Assembly (NCBI RefSeq): GCF_000970025.1
Contig: NZ_CP009528.1
Location: 1,537,168 to 1,601,167 of the forward strand
Direction: 5' to 3'
DNA: 64,000 nucleotides
From: Methanosarcina barkeri MS
Lineage (GTDB): Archaea; Halobacteriota; Methanosarcinia; Methanosarcinales; Methanosarcinaceae
The notes below the pieces were generated by a model that was not told where the DNA came from, did no database searches, and saw nothing but the letters and a program-made list of their open reading frames with translations. Of the stretch, positions 1 through 7,946 are shown in pieces (positions within the stretch are counted from its first letter, which is position 1; the number at the start of each line of letters is the position of its first letter). A program made the position numbers and the translations under genes.

Positions 1-1457
1 GCATTTGGTCCCCAGCAGGGATCAAGCCGGCGAACCAGATGTCCGCGGTCAAGTGGATTATCTTCATACAATTTGGGTCCAGCCTGATATTTCTGGTCGA
101 GACGCGGATCAAAGTACCATTTGTCGCGGGTGCGTTTGATCTTCTCCAGCTTCTTGCCGTCAATATTGGCCGCGGTATAGAAGGCCAGCCTTCGATCGGC
201 ATTCATCACAATTGAAAAGTGCAGATAGGTGAGAATCTGACCTCCGTTCTTGAGCGTTGCGACTTTGGACTGGAGATTCTCGGCCAGTTTGGGAAGCGGC
301 AGATGGTACAGAGAACCCAGGAAATCGGGGTTGTAACCATCCGCCAGGCGGTAATGTTCCATGGGCAGTTTTCCCAGCTCCATTACTGCATCGGGGATGG
401 GTTCTGGGGCGGTTATGATCGCAGGGCCGACCGGACCGGTGCCATGGCTGCGAAGCCTTCTCAGAGCTTCGGCTGCCATCGGCTCGTTCTCACTGCGCGA
501 CTCCAGTGCCTTGAAGATGCGGCTGATGCGCACGCCCTCATTGGCCACCCAGGCAATGGTACTGGGTGCATCGATGCCTTCTTGATAGGGCTGACCGTCT
601 GTCTTGAGGATGTTACCCTGAGCATCTTTCATTGACACTCCTGAATGGTGCAGGCCCACAACCAGCCACTGATCGTTGAATACGGGTGAGCCTGAGGCTC
701 CGCATTGAGTGTCGGTCAGATAGTGCAGCCAGTCGTCGAAGATATCTACAACTTTGTTTTCCCGCAGGCAGCAATTTTTGAGACCACCATCAGGATGCTG
801 AATAATAGAGACGTATTCGCCGGTCCGGACCTTGCCGGTGTCTTCCACGAGACGTAGTAATCCGTAATCGGTAAGCTCTGTCCCTTCTGTGGCAATGGGA
901 GCCACGGATACAAATGTGAAGTCCATTTCCGGATCGGTGACGAAGACCTCGTCGGGTCGCAGGTCGAAGGATTTTGATGTCTTTTTTCGACCGTTTATAT
1001 CTTGTTCATATTCGAACTCTGCAAAACTCTTCTTTGCTAGCTCTGCTGTATCGAGGACATGGTTATTCGTTAGCAGCAGATTTGGGCCGACAAGAAAACC
1101 TGTACCGTAACCTTCTGGTCTGCCGAAGAGGTTCACGACCTGTATTCTGCAAACTGGTCTGGCTGCGAGCAGTCCAAGTTCCAGATAGGAGGTATCGACA
1201 AGATCGCTCTTTCCCATGATCCTCTCCAGGGCTAGGTTATCATTTGGTTCAAGAAAGATCAGTCGTCTCTCTATGGGTTGTGCCTCTGTCAAGGGACTAA
1301 TGATTTCGCGCCTGAATCTTTCGCCTGGCTTCTCCATTTCAGCGGTTTTCTGTCGTATATAATACCTTTCAGAGGCTTTTCTTTGTTGCTCTTCTTTTCG
1401 GGCATAATACCTTTCAGAGGCATTCCTATGTTGCTCTTTTTGGGCATTTTCAAGCAT
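1..1457 (-). CDS. Trypsin-like protease fused to DNA/RNA non-specific nuclease (3' end beyond window)
   Basis: The minus frame is open from the ATG at 1457 to the window edge (485 complete codons, no stop). The start follows an AGGAG six bases upstream. Residues 1-50 are a charged, probably helical region with two near-identical RKASERYY/RNASERYY segments. A trypsin-like fold follows: His133 in TNNHV, Asp179 in PEMDF and Ser255 in GASGSPVF form a plausible catalytic triad. The last residues visible carry DRGH (470-473), the catalytic motif of the endonuclease G/NUC1 family, so the nuclease domain is only partly inside the window. Base composition is clearly GC-richer than the flanking DNA and codon choice differs, which suggests transfer. 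Protease-nuclease fusions of this type are known mainly from bacteria and are suspected conflict effectors; the biological role here is inference. Confidence 0.85.
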   Translation of the reverse strand, partial: MLENAQKEQHRNASERYYARKEEQQRKASERYYIRQKTAEMEKPGERFRREIISPLTEAQPIERRLIFLEPNDNLALERIMGKSDLVDTSYLELGLLAARPVCRIQVVNLFGRPEGYGTGFLVGPNLLLTNNHVLDTAELAKKSFAEFEYEQDINGRKKTSKSFDLRPDEVFVTDPEMDFTFVSVAPIATEGTELTDYGLLRLVEDTGKVRTGEYVSIIQHPDGGLKNCCLRENKVVDIFDDWLHYLTDTQCGASGSPVFNDQWLVVGLHHSGVSMKDAQGNILKTDGQPYQEGIDAPSTIAWVANEGVRISRIFKALESRSENEPMAAEALRRLRSHGTGPVGPAIITAPEPIPDAVMELGKLPMEHYRLADGYNPDFLGSLYHLPLPKLAENLQSKVATLKNGGQILTYLHFSIVMNADRRLAFYTAANIDGKKLEKIKRTRDKWYFDPRLDQKYQAGPKLYEDNPLDRGHLVRRLDPCWGPN

Positions 1458-2245
1458 ATCCTTCTCCTCATCATGACCCAGCAGTTTGAAATTATTATAA
1501 CTTAAGGAAAGCGATTTTGATTTTTATAATAAGCACATTAATATACTTTTAATATAATACTATAAAGTAAATAATATAATCTCCAATTTTTAGTATTTTT
1601 ACACATAATTCAATATAATGTTAGAAATGATAAATATAATTATTTGGAATTTTATATTAGTATTTAATTTTTATTTTCTTTTGGACTGTCTCCTGAACAT
1701 ATGTTCTCTCGATATAAAGAACTGTACCCTCCTTCTATATATCCCGGAAGCCTCTCAATGTCACAGATCTGGAACATCGAGAAAAAATAGTCAAACAGTT
1801 ATAAAGGAAGCGCTGACGTAGATTAGTCATTTTACTTATATTAATTATTTATAAATTATTCCTGAATATATTTAATCATCTGGCTACAAACGATGACTTG
1901 AACCTTCGTATAAAAATTGTATAACTATTTTAAAATAAAACTAATTTTCGCATATATATTGGGAATCATCTTTGTATCTATATATTAAAAATTTTTATGC
2001 GCACTTAAAAACAAAAACTGCAAATAATTATTAATTTTAGATAAGTCTACTTTATAAAAATCAGTAATGTAGTTTTTTCACAGTTGAATTTACTTTTTTG
2101 GCGTTGTGTATATCCAAAATCTTAGTGCAAAGTACGTATTTTAACCTATGGACCCTGTCAATCATAGATTCTAGCATAATTCTATTTCGAAAACTAGTGC
2201 ATTGATTCTCAAATACATGCATAATAAGAAAATAATTACAGCTTA

Positions 2246-2281
2246 TGACGCAAATATTGACGCAAATAATGACACAAATAC
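2246..2281. repeat. Three tandem 12-base repeats
   Basis: Unit tgacgcaaatat occurs at 2246-2257, 2258-2269 and 2270-2281 with one or two changes per copy. No function is apparent. Confidence 0.85.
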
Positions 2282-2375
2282 TGTTTTAAAGTCGCATGGA
2301 ACTCTGTAACACGGAAAAAGCAGCCGGTCGCAGAGTGATTCAATCTGGTTTTCAAAAAGTTCATTTTGGACATGC

Positions 2376-2409
2376 TTTGGAATCGATGCACTAGTGCTTC
2401 GATTCCAAA
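2376..2409. other. 34-base near-perfect palindrome
   Basis: Arms TTTGGAATCGA and TCGATTCCAAA flank a perfect palindromic core GCACTAGTGC; only the T/T pair at 2387 and 2398 fails to match. It lies about 140 bases beyond the stop codon of the minus-strand gene at 2550-3161, so it could end that transcript, or be a protein-binding or recombination site. It is not followed by a clean T tract on the minus strand. Confidence 0.75.
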
Positions 2410-2549
2410 ATTAATTCCTTATTTTTCGGAATCCTAGTACTAGTAATTAAAAAGAGAATAATCGAATGTGACTCTCTCAATATATTTAATCCGGTAAATA
2501 GAAAGCCAGAGACTTTTCTCTGTGAGCATCTGGAGTATTTCGGGGTTAC

Positions 2550-3161
2550 TTAGCTATACCTTCCCTCAAGCACATCCCTGATCGTCTTTACGGTCATGGC
2601 TCCAGGGGTTCCTTTCATATTATGAGGTGGCCAGTCTCCTGACTTTATTTCTTCGGAATTTTCATCATGTTCGTCTTCAAGGAGCAGGATAACCTTTATG
2701 TCTTCAGGAATATCATCAACCATTTTTGCTCCGCATCCCGTAAGTTCGCTAAAAGCTTCTCTCCCTTTTTCTTCATCAAAAGGCGCAGTACAACCTTTTA
2801 CGATATTTGTTCGAAAGCCTCTTTCAAGGAAACCAAGGCTATTAACGTATATGCAGACTTCCTCAACCAGGCCTGTCATGAATACTTCATCGATTCCTAG
2901 CTCTGCAGCTTTCAGTTCGAGTTCGGGGTTCATAAAGGCGTTTAGGTGATCTTTCGGAATCCTGATAACACTGACTGTTCCCCCTTTTACCACCTTTATT
3001 ATCAGCCTGGCTATTTTGTCAACAATTGCCTTTGCCATAGGGGCTACAAGTTTTCCCTCATATAATGTTCCTTCATGTTCGTAGGTTTCATATACGAAAT
3101 CGTTAGTCATATCTATAATAACCAGGGCTTTCAAGGTTTCACCATTCCTTTTTGATTCCAC
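2550..3161 (-). CDS. Isochorismatase-family cysteine hydrolase with displaced active-site segment
   Basis: 203 residues. The N-terminus carries the family Asp (ALVIIDMTNDF, D17), followed by PKDHLNAF (K70, matching the family K..YSAF) and GLVEEVCIYV (C103), giving the Asp-Lys-Cys triad. Members include nicotinamidases and isochorismatases that hydrolyse amides or vinyl ethers. The unusual point is the segment LLLEDEHDENSEE...DWPPHNMKGTPGA, residues about 157-190. In canonical members this stretch, with metal-binding and oxyanion residues, lies between the Asp and the Lys. Here it is at the C-terminus, and the canonical WPPHC Cys is Asn. The Asp-Lys spacing (53 residues) is short by about the length of that segment. 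No neighbouring gene hints at the substrate. The preceding bases show only a weak ribosome binding site. Confidence 0.8.
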   Translation of the reverse strand: MESKRNGETLKALVIIDMTNDFVYETYEHEGTLYEGKLVAPMAKAIVDKIARLIIKVVKGGTVSVIRIPKDHLNAFMNPELELKAAELGIDEVFMTGLVEEVCIYVNSLGFLERGFRTNIVKGCTAPFDEEKGREAFSELTGCGAKMVDDIPEDIKVILLLEDEHDENSEEIKSGDWPPHNMKGTPGAMTVKTIRDVLEGRYS

Positions 3162-3446
3162 ACCACATTTATTTTTATCGATCCTACTTTTAATTTATTA
3201 TATGAACTTCAGCAGGTTCTTGTATGTAAAAAGTTCACTGCTTCGTGTATGAGATCAGATATTTTAAGCTGCTTAAATAAGGTTCTTTGTGGAAAACCAA
3301 AAACACAAGCAACGGGCATGGCAAAGTGGCTTGTCTAAGGATGGAAAGAGCGGGGTTTGCTTGTAATATGTTACCTCAGTTACCTTGAAATGTACTAGAT
3401 AATCTACAGAGAAAATATTTGTCGCTTTATAAACTTACTTAGCTAT

Positions 3447-3552
3447 GAGTCTATCCCATAACTCAAAACTGCTTCTCCAAATATGGAATTAAGAATGATC
3501 AATGAGTCTCTGATCACAGGAAATAGTTCTGAAATTCGTATCAATTTTGATT
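3447..3552 (+). repeat. MITE-like element, 3'-truncated copy
   Basis: Begins gagtctatcccataactcaa, the same end as the elements at 20195, 40477 and 59778, and shares the internal ctctgatcac...aaatagttctgaaat stretch. The right-hand inverted end is missing; the decayed YVTN gene follows directly. Present as an intergenic remnant. Confidence 0.65.
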
Positions 3553-3553
3553 A

Positions 3554-4130
3554 ATGGGCACTGTGAATGTGGAAAAACTGCCTGAGGAAATCGCAGTCTC
3601 CCCGAGTGGAGTAACTGTCTATGTGGTTAATGGAAAAAATAGCACTGTTTCTATAATTGACACTGCAACCGACGCTGTTACAGTCACCTTTGAGGGTAGG
3701 AAATAATCCTTACGGGGTTGCAGTCAGTCCAGACGGAAAAAACATTTATCTGGCTAACCGGCAGGGCAATTCTGTCTCTGTAATTAATGCGACCACAAAC
3801 ACGTCGTAACCACGGTGAATGTAAGGAGCTGACTTGTTGGTGTTTCAGTGAACCCTGAAGGGACAAGTGCGTATGTGGTTAACTACAATGATGGCACCGT
3901 CTCTGTAATCAATACCGGTACAAACAAAGTTACAGCTATTGTGAAGGTAGAAAGCAATCCAATGGTAATCAGGTAGTTCACAGGTAAACTACCTGAAACA
4001 GATTTACCTTCCATACCCCGGAATGGGGAAGAACTCACTCCCAGTATTTATGCATATATTCCTAATGGAAGAGGCGATAGTGTCTCTATAATTGACACTG
4101 CCACAAAAACCTTAATATCTACCGTGGCCT
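3554..4130 (+). pseudogene. Decayed YVTN beta-propeller repeat protein
   Basis: Translation over three frames gives successive YVTN-type blades: AVSPSGVTVYVVNGKNSTVS, then (after a one-base shift near 3700) GVAVSPDGKNIYLANRQGNS, then VSVNPEGTSAYVVNYNDGT, and finally NGRGDSVSIIDTATKTLIS. Stops occur at 3704 and after the blades near 3809 and 3975. Intact relatives are surface-layer or exported proteins with many such blades, common in Methanosarcina. No signal peptide or full set of blades remains, so this is a fragment of a larger gene. Confidence 0.8.
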
Positions 4131-4905
4131 GTATTATCCAGTCTTATTTATTTAATTCGAGTATCTCTATACTATTCTCTGAATTAGCAGGCTGGTCTAT
4201 AGTCCGAAATTTGAGAAGTGTATTGCAGGTATTATATGTATCCTGTACCGAAACCCGCGGGGATATATATAAGCTGGTCAGGACGTATCTCAACCGGGGA
4301 TTCCGTCAATAAAGCAAGGTCTGCCCTTCAAAGATATTACAGGCAGTTTTTATTAAATCCATGAATTTTCCTGCTGTTCTGGTTTAAATCTTCTCTGCTA
4401 CTGAAGGAAGGTTTATCAGTGTTCGGATAGTTTTTCTGAATAATTACCTGAAGTATTAGTTTATTTTTTTCATTTTGATTCTAAACAAAAAAGAAGTCTT
4501 GCGCTCAATATGCAGGGATAGTCATTTACTCAATACGTAGGGAAAGTCATTTACTCAATACGTAGGGAAAGTCATTTTTTATTTTTGAAGGTTTTTGATC
4601 AATAGTAAACTTTGTGCTTGTTAAATTGGCGTTAGCAAGAGAGAGTTAACAGATATAGTAATCTGTTATCTCTCGATGAAAGAACCCAAAAAGATAATAC
4701 CTGGTAATTCAGAAGTTTTATATTATTGGCTTCTGCATTGGTATAGATAATAAAACCCTATTTTTGATGAAAAAATATAGTATATAAGAGATAGAAAGTT
4801 ACAGAATAATAGTCACGTTACTATTAATATGACACAATGTATCTCTTATAAACCCTTAATTCTCAGTTCACCAAACTCTATTTCAGGATGCAATCCGTTC
4901 TTACT
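4131..4905. other. Gene-free stretch with tandem repeat
   Basis: AT-rich spacer between the YVTN relic and the end of the minus-strand exported protein. Apart from the three 25-base repeats at 4504-4578 nothing recognisable is seen. Confidence 0.55.
4504..4578. repeat. Three tandem 25-base repeats
   Basis: Unit ctcaatacgtagggaaagtc + attta at 4504-4528, 4529-4553 and 4554-4578. The second and third copies differ only in the last base; the first differs at three positions. There are no spacers, so it is not a CRISPR array. Confidence 0.9.
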
Positions 4906-5583
4906 TTACTTTTTCCTGAGCTTCCAGCCACCGTATAGGCAAACCAGGCTTCCCAATAATTCGAAACCTGGAGTTGAGTTAACCTTACTCGATTTATTTT
5001 CATTCGAGTCACTTGTGTTAGAAATACTATCATTAACAGAGTTTTCATCATTCTCCGTCGAGCTTGGAGGTTCAAGATCATCCAGAGGTAGGTCATCTTC
5101 GCGCATGAACACTACAGGAACTTCTTTAACCCCCATACTGCTTGCTTTTGTGTCAATAAGCTGATAGAATTCGTCCAACAAAGGCTTATCAACTTTTGAA
5201 CTATTGTTAACACTTATCTCTATAACACCATCAAAGGTTATACCAGAAGTTTTAATAGGGCCAAATGGATCAAAATACTTCAAATTTTCCTGGTCTTGCA
5301 TAAAACTTGAATTATATAAATTGTCCAGTATGTTACTGAGGGTGTTAATCCATTGATACCTCTCCTCCGAAGTTGTAAAAGCTGGTATGCTTCCATATGC
5401 AGCAACACAATACGGATCATTTTTCAGTTTATCAAGAGTTTCCGGGCCAAAGGTAAGCTCCATAGTCATATTTTCTTGTGTGGTCTCATTTTCTTGTGCA
5501 CTTGCGATCGACACTGACAAGATGGCTGCTAATAGTATTGTTGCAAATATCGCACTTATTCCAAATTTTTTCTTTACTATCAT
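4906..5583 (-). CDS. Exported protein with PGF-CTERM sorting signal
   Basis: 225 residues. An N-terminal signal peptide (KKKFGISAIFATILLAAILS, cleavage near SIASA-QE) is followed by an unrecognised domain of about 130 residues, then a Ser/Asn/Asp/Glu-rich linker (about 160-200) with several N-glycosylation sequons. The C-terminus has TPGF, a hydrophobic stretch and KLRKK, the tripartite PGF-CTERM signal recognised by archaeosortase A in Methanosarcina and haloarchaea. The protein is therefore probably cut at PGF and lipid-anchored outside the cell. The central domain is not assigned. It stands alone. Confidence 0.8.
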   Translation of the reverse strand: MIVKKKFGISAIFATILLAAILSVSIASAQENETTQENMTMELTFGPETLDKLKNDPYCVAAYGSIPAFTTSEERYQWINTLSNILDNLYNSSFMQDQENLKYFDPFGPIKTSGITFDGVIEISVNNSSKVDKPLLDEFYQLIDTKASSMGVKEVPVVFMREDDLPLDDLEPPSSTENDENSVNDSISNTSDSNENKSSKVNSTPGFELLGSLVCLYGGWKLRKK

Positions 5584-6261
5584 CTACTCTTTACCTCTTT
5601 TCTTTTATTCAAGAGGCAGGAATAAACAAACCTCAAGTACTCTCAAAGCTATCATTTCTCGCCTCTGGGTATGTGGGTTTCAAATTTAGTTTGATAGACG
5701 CATTTAAACTCCGCACATTACTTTTGAGGCACTTTTTATAAACTTTCTGCACAAACTATCGAATTATGCTACTTTATAACTATTTTGAATTTTACGATTG
5801 AATAACATCATTTTATCTTCTTGCTTTCGTTTTATTCCACGGCAGTATGCCCATTTTCTAAAAAACCATAAATCTAAAAGAATTATCCCAAAATGCTTGA
5901 GACTAATATCTAAAACTAATAAAGTGTAGAGATTTTTTATAGTTAAATCTGTGAATAAAGTATAAAATAAGTTTAGTGCAGAAAATAAGTTTAGTGCAGA
6001 AAGTTTGGTTCGCTGCTTTTTCTGATAATATTTTAAAACCGTTAATCCTAAAAAAAGTAGTTTTTGAAATCGAAGAATACTTTCAACTTACTTGGCAAAG
6101 TATTATAAATTTCAGACAACTTTTGGAAATAAAGGTAAATATGACATAGTGAGCTTCAAAAGCTAACTAAATGTACTCAATAATTTGAATAACCTAAAAC
6201 AGTTATTTACCTTAAACCTCAAAATTTGTTTATATTTTATAAAATTGTTTACGGAAGGTAT
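5584..6261. other. Spacer between exported protein and DUF3795 gene
   Basis: AT-rich and gene-free. It contains two exact tandem copies of aaaataagtttagtgcag at 5964-5981 and 5982-5999. It must hold promoters for both divergent genes. Confidence 0.5.
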
Positions 6262-6546
6262 ATGATGATTTGTGTATGTGGAGTAAATTGTGATGGGTGT
6301 CCTCTCCTGAATAATGAATGCGCCGGTTGTAATGCAATTGAAGGCAAGGTTTATTGGGCTCAGCATATTGGTGCTGATGTCTGCCCTGTTTACAAATGCG
6401 TTAAGGAAAAAGGTTATCAAAATTGCGGCGACTGTTCGCAAATTCCCTGCGAACTTTGGGTTTCTTTAAAGGATCCTTCCTTGAGTGAAGAGGAACATCA
6501 AAAATCAATTCAGGACAGACTTCTCATCTTGAAAGGATTAAGGTGA
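6262..6546 (+). CDS. DUF3795 Cys-rich small protein
   Basis: 94 residues from the ATG at 6262, chosen because GGAAGGT lies just upstream; a longer frame from 6226 lacks a binding site. The sequence CGVNCDGCPLLNNECAGC followed by CPVYKCVKEKGYQNCGDC and CELW matches the DUF3795 family, which is widespread in methanogens and anaerobic bacteria. The Cys pattern suggests binding of metal or an Fe-S cluster, but no function is established. A 45-base stretch coding DCSQIPCELWVSLKD is repeated almost exactly at 12376-12426. Confidence 0.85.
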   Translation: MMICVCGVNCDGCPLLNNECAGCNAIEGKVYWAQHIGADVCPVYKCVKEKGYQNCGDCSQIPCELWVSLKDPSLSEEEHQKSIQDRLLILKGLR

Positions 6547-6768
6547 ACTTCAGATCAAAATTAAATCCAGAAGAAGCATCATAAAAGGTATAGAATAGTA
6601 GTAACTTAATTTTTTTAAATTCGGCTCATTAGATTAAACCATTCCTGATAAGTATAATCAAAAATAGATACCTTAAAACAGTTACGTTTGGAGTCGATAA
6701 ACAAAAAAAATTGATGTAACCACTTGAAAGTTTCAGTATTATTCTTAACTCGTTTTTACCTGAGATTT

Positions 6769-7551
6769 TCAAGCGGTAATGTATTGCTCATTAAGTAGCG
6801 TAAAATTTTTGTCATCTAATTTTGCATTATGAAGGGTTTTTACTTTAGAGAGCTGGTCAAATGATAAGTTTTTCACATTAGTTAGCTTAGCTCCTTGAAG
6901 GTTTGCTTCCTGAAGGTTAGCTTCTTGAAGGTTAGCTTCTTGAAGGTCAGACTTTTGAAGATCAGCTACATAAAGATCAGCTGCCTGGAGGTCAGCCCCA
7001 CGAAGGTTAGCTCCATGAAGATTAGCTCCCTGAAAGTTAGCTCCTTGAAGATTAGCTCCTTGCAAGTTAGCCAAATGGATATTGGATAACTGGAGTTTCG
7101 CTCCTTTAAGGTTAGCTCCCTTAAGGTTAGCCCTTGTAAGATTAGCTCCCTGGAGATTAGCTCCCTGGAGATTAGCTCCTTGAAGATTAGTGCCTATACC
7201 CTCTAAAAGGTACGAATTTGAGAGGTCGGCTCCTTGCAGGTTAGCCTCCTGGAGGTTTGCCTCTTGAAAGTTAGCCCCGCGAAGGTCAGCCCCGCGAAGG
7301 TCAGCTCTATAAAGGTTAGCTCCTTGAAGATCAGCCTGTGTAAGGTTAGCTTTTATGAGATAAGCTTCCTGAAGGTTAGCGTCTTGAAAGTTAGCCCATA
7401 TAAGGTTATTTTTTTCAAGATGGGCGCCTGGAAGGTCAACTCCTCTATAGTTTTTTCTCTCTATAATATTCATATGTAATAATTGGCGCTCCATAAAAAT
7501 AAATATTACTATTCTAGGAAGAAACCTTCCGTTATCCGGGGGTTCGTTCAT
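6769..7551 (-). CDS. Pentapeptide-repeat protein
   Basis: 260 residues. From about residue 45 to 225 nearly every fifth residue fits A(N/D)Lxx, for example ANLQGANLYRADLRGADLRG, about 35 repeats, with a short break at SNSYLLEGIG. Such repeats form a right-handed quadrilateral beta-helix. There is no signal peptide, so it is probably cytoplasmic. The start is uncertain: Met1 (7551), Met20 (MERQLL) or Met27 (MNIIER) could serve, and none has a clear ribosome binding site. Family members include DNA-gyrase-protecting proteins, but most have no known role and nothing here indicates one. The DNA is correspondingly repetitive with a 15-base period. Confidence 0.85.
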   Translation of the reverse strand: MNEPPDNGRFLPRIVIFIFMERQLLHMNIIERKNYRGVDLPGAHLEKNNLIWANFQDANLQEAYLIKANLTQADLQGANLYRADLRGADLRGANFQEANLQEANLQGADLSNSYLLEGIGTNLQGANLQGANLQGANLTRANLKGANLKGAKLQLSNIHLANLQGANLQGANFQGANLHGANLRGADLQAADLYVADLQKSDLQEANLQEANLQEANLQGAKLTNVKNLSFDQLSKVKTLHNAKLDDKNFTLLNEQYITA

Positions 7552-7658
7552 CCGAAGTATAGTTTACATACTGGTTGTGTTTTAAAAAAGAGGAAACTCT
7601 TCGATATGGGTTTTGCTTGCGTTTATGTGCTTTCACAAAAGTAAAAACATTTTAAAAA

Positions 7659-7946
7659 TTAATAATAACATTTTGTGCTCTGAAAGAAAAGCAGGCGACG
7701 CAAAAGTTTAAACGTTGAATAAATTTCAATTCCATTTTGGCATTGTGGAATGATTACGTAAAATGAAACAAATTCAAAGTTGGAGTAAAATAATTGGTCA
7801 CCTGTACACGATATACAACCATAATAAAAAATATTTAAAAAGATATGTTTTGGGATAAAACAATCGCCAAAATCCCAATACCAAGAAACAGGTGCTTTGC
7901 CTTTACTTGTAAGTTTCACCTTTACTTGTAGCAGCAAATAACACCG
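7659..7946 (-). pseudogene. Out-of-frame C-terminal PKD remnant of the adjacent surface protein
   Basis: Directly after the stop at 7947 the minus strand still encodes parts of a PKD domain: SGTTPLTVLFAATSKG in one frame, then SKGKAPVSWYWDFGD in another. Comparison with the intact repeats at about 9380 and 9650 shows that a single T is missing in the codon after Asn-Val (AAT GTG ACt TCT GGA). The rest drifts away after GDCFIPKH, so the domain has decayed further. Confidence 0.75.

Larger units (their letters stand above)
1458..2549. other. AT-rich gene-free stretch
   Basis: About 1.1 kb without a convincing gene. It holds a three-copy 12-base tandem repeat and a 34-base palindrome, listed separately. 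The short frames here show no recognisable protein and lack ribosome binding sites. Confidence 0.6.

Noticed and set aside
219-1219. Plus-strand frames at 219-635, 361-585, 889-1110 and 974-1219
   Set aside because: They are antisense to the protease-nuclease gene, whose catalytic motifs lie on the minus strand.
1289-1474. 61-residue open frame on the minus strand at the protease-nuclease 5' end
   Set aside because: It overlaps in another frame. The frame starting at 1457 has a ribosome binding site, stays open for 485 codons and encodes known domains.
4504-4578. Possible CRISPR array
   Set aside because: Direct tandem repeats without spacers; the same holds for all other arrays in the window. 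No cas gene is present.
6895-7479. Plus-strand frames rich in KVSxLK/VS phrases
   Set aside because: They are the complement of the pentapeptide-repeat gene; the periodicity is that of the minus-strand repeats.
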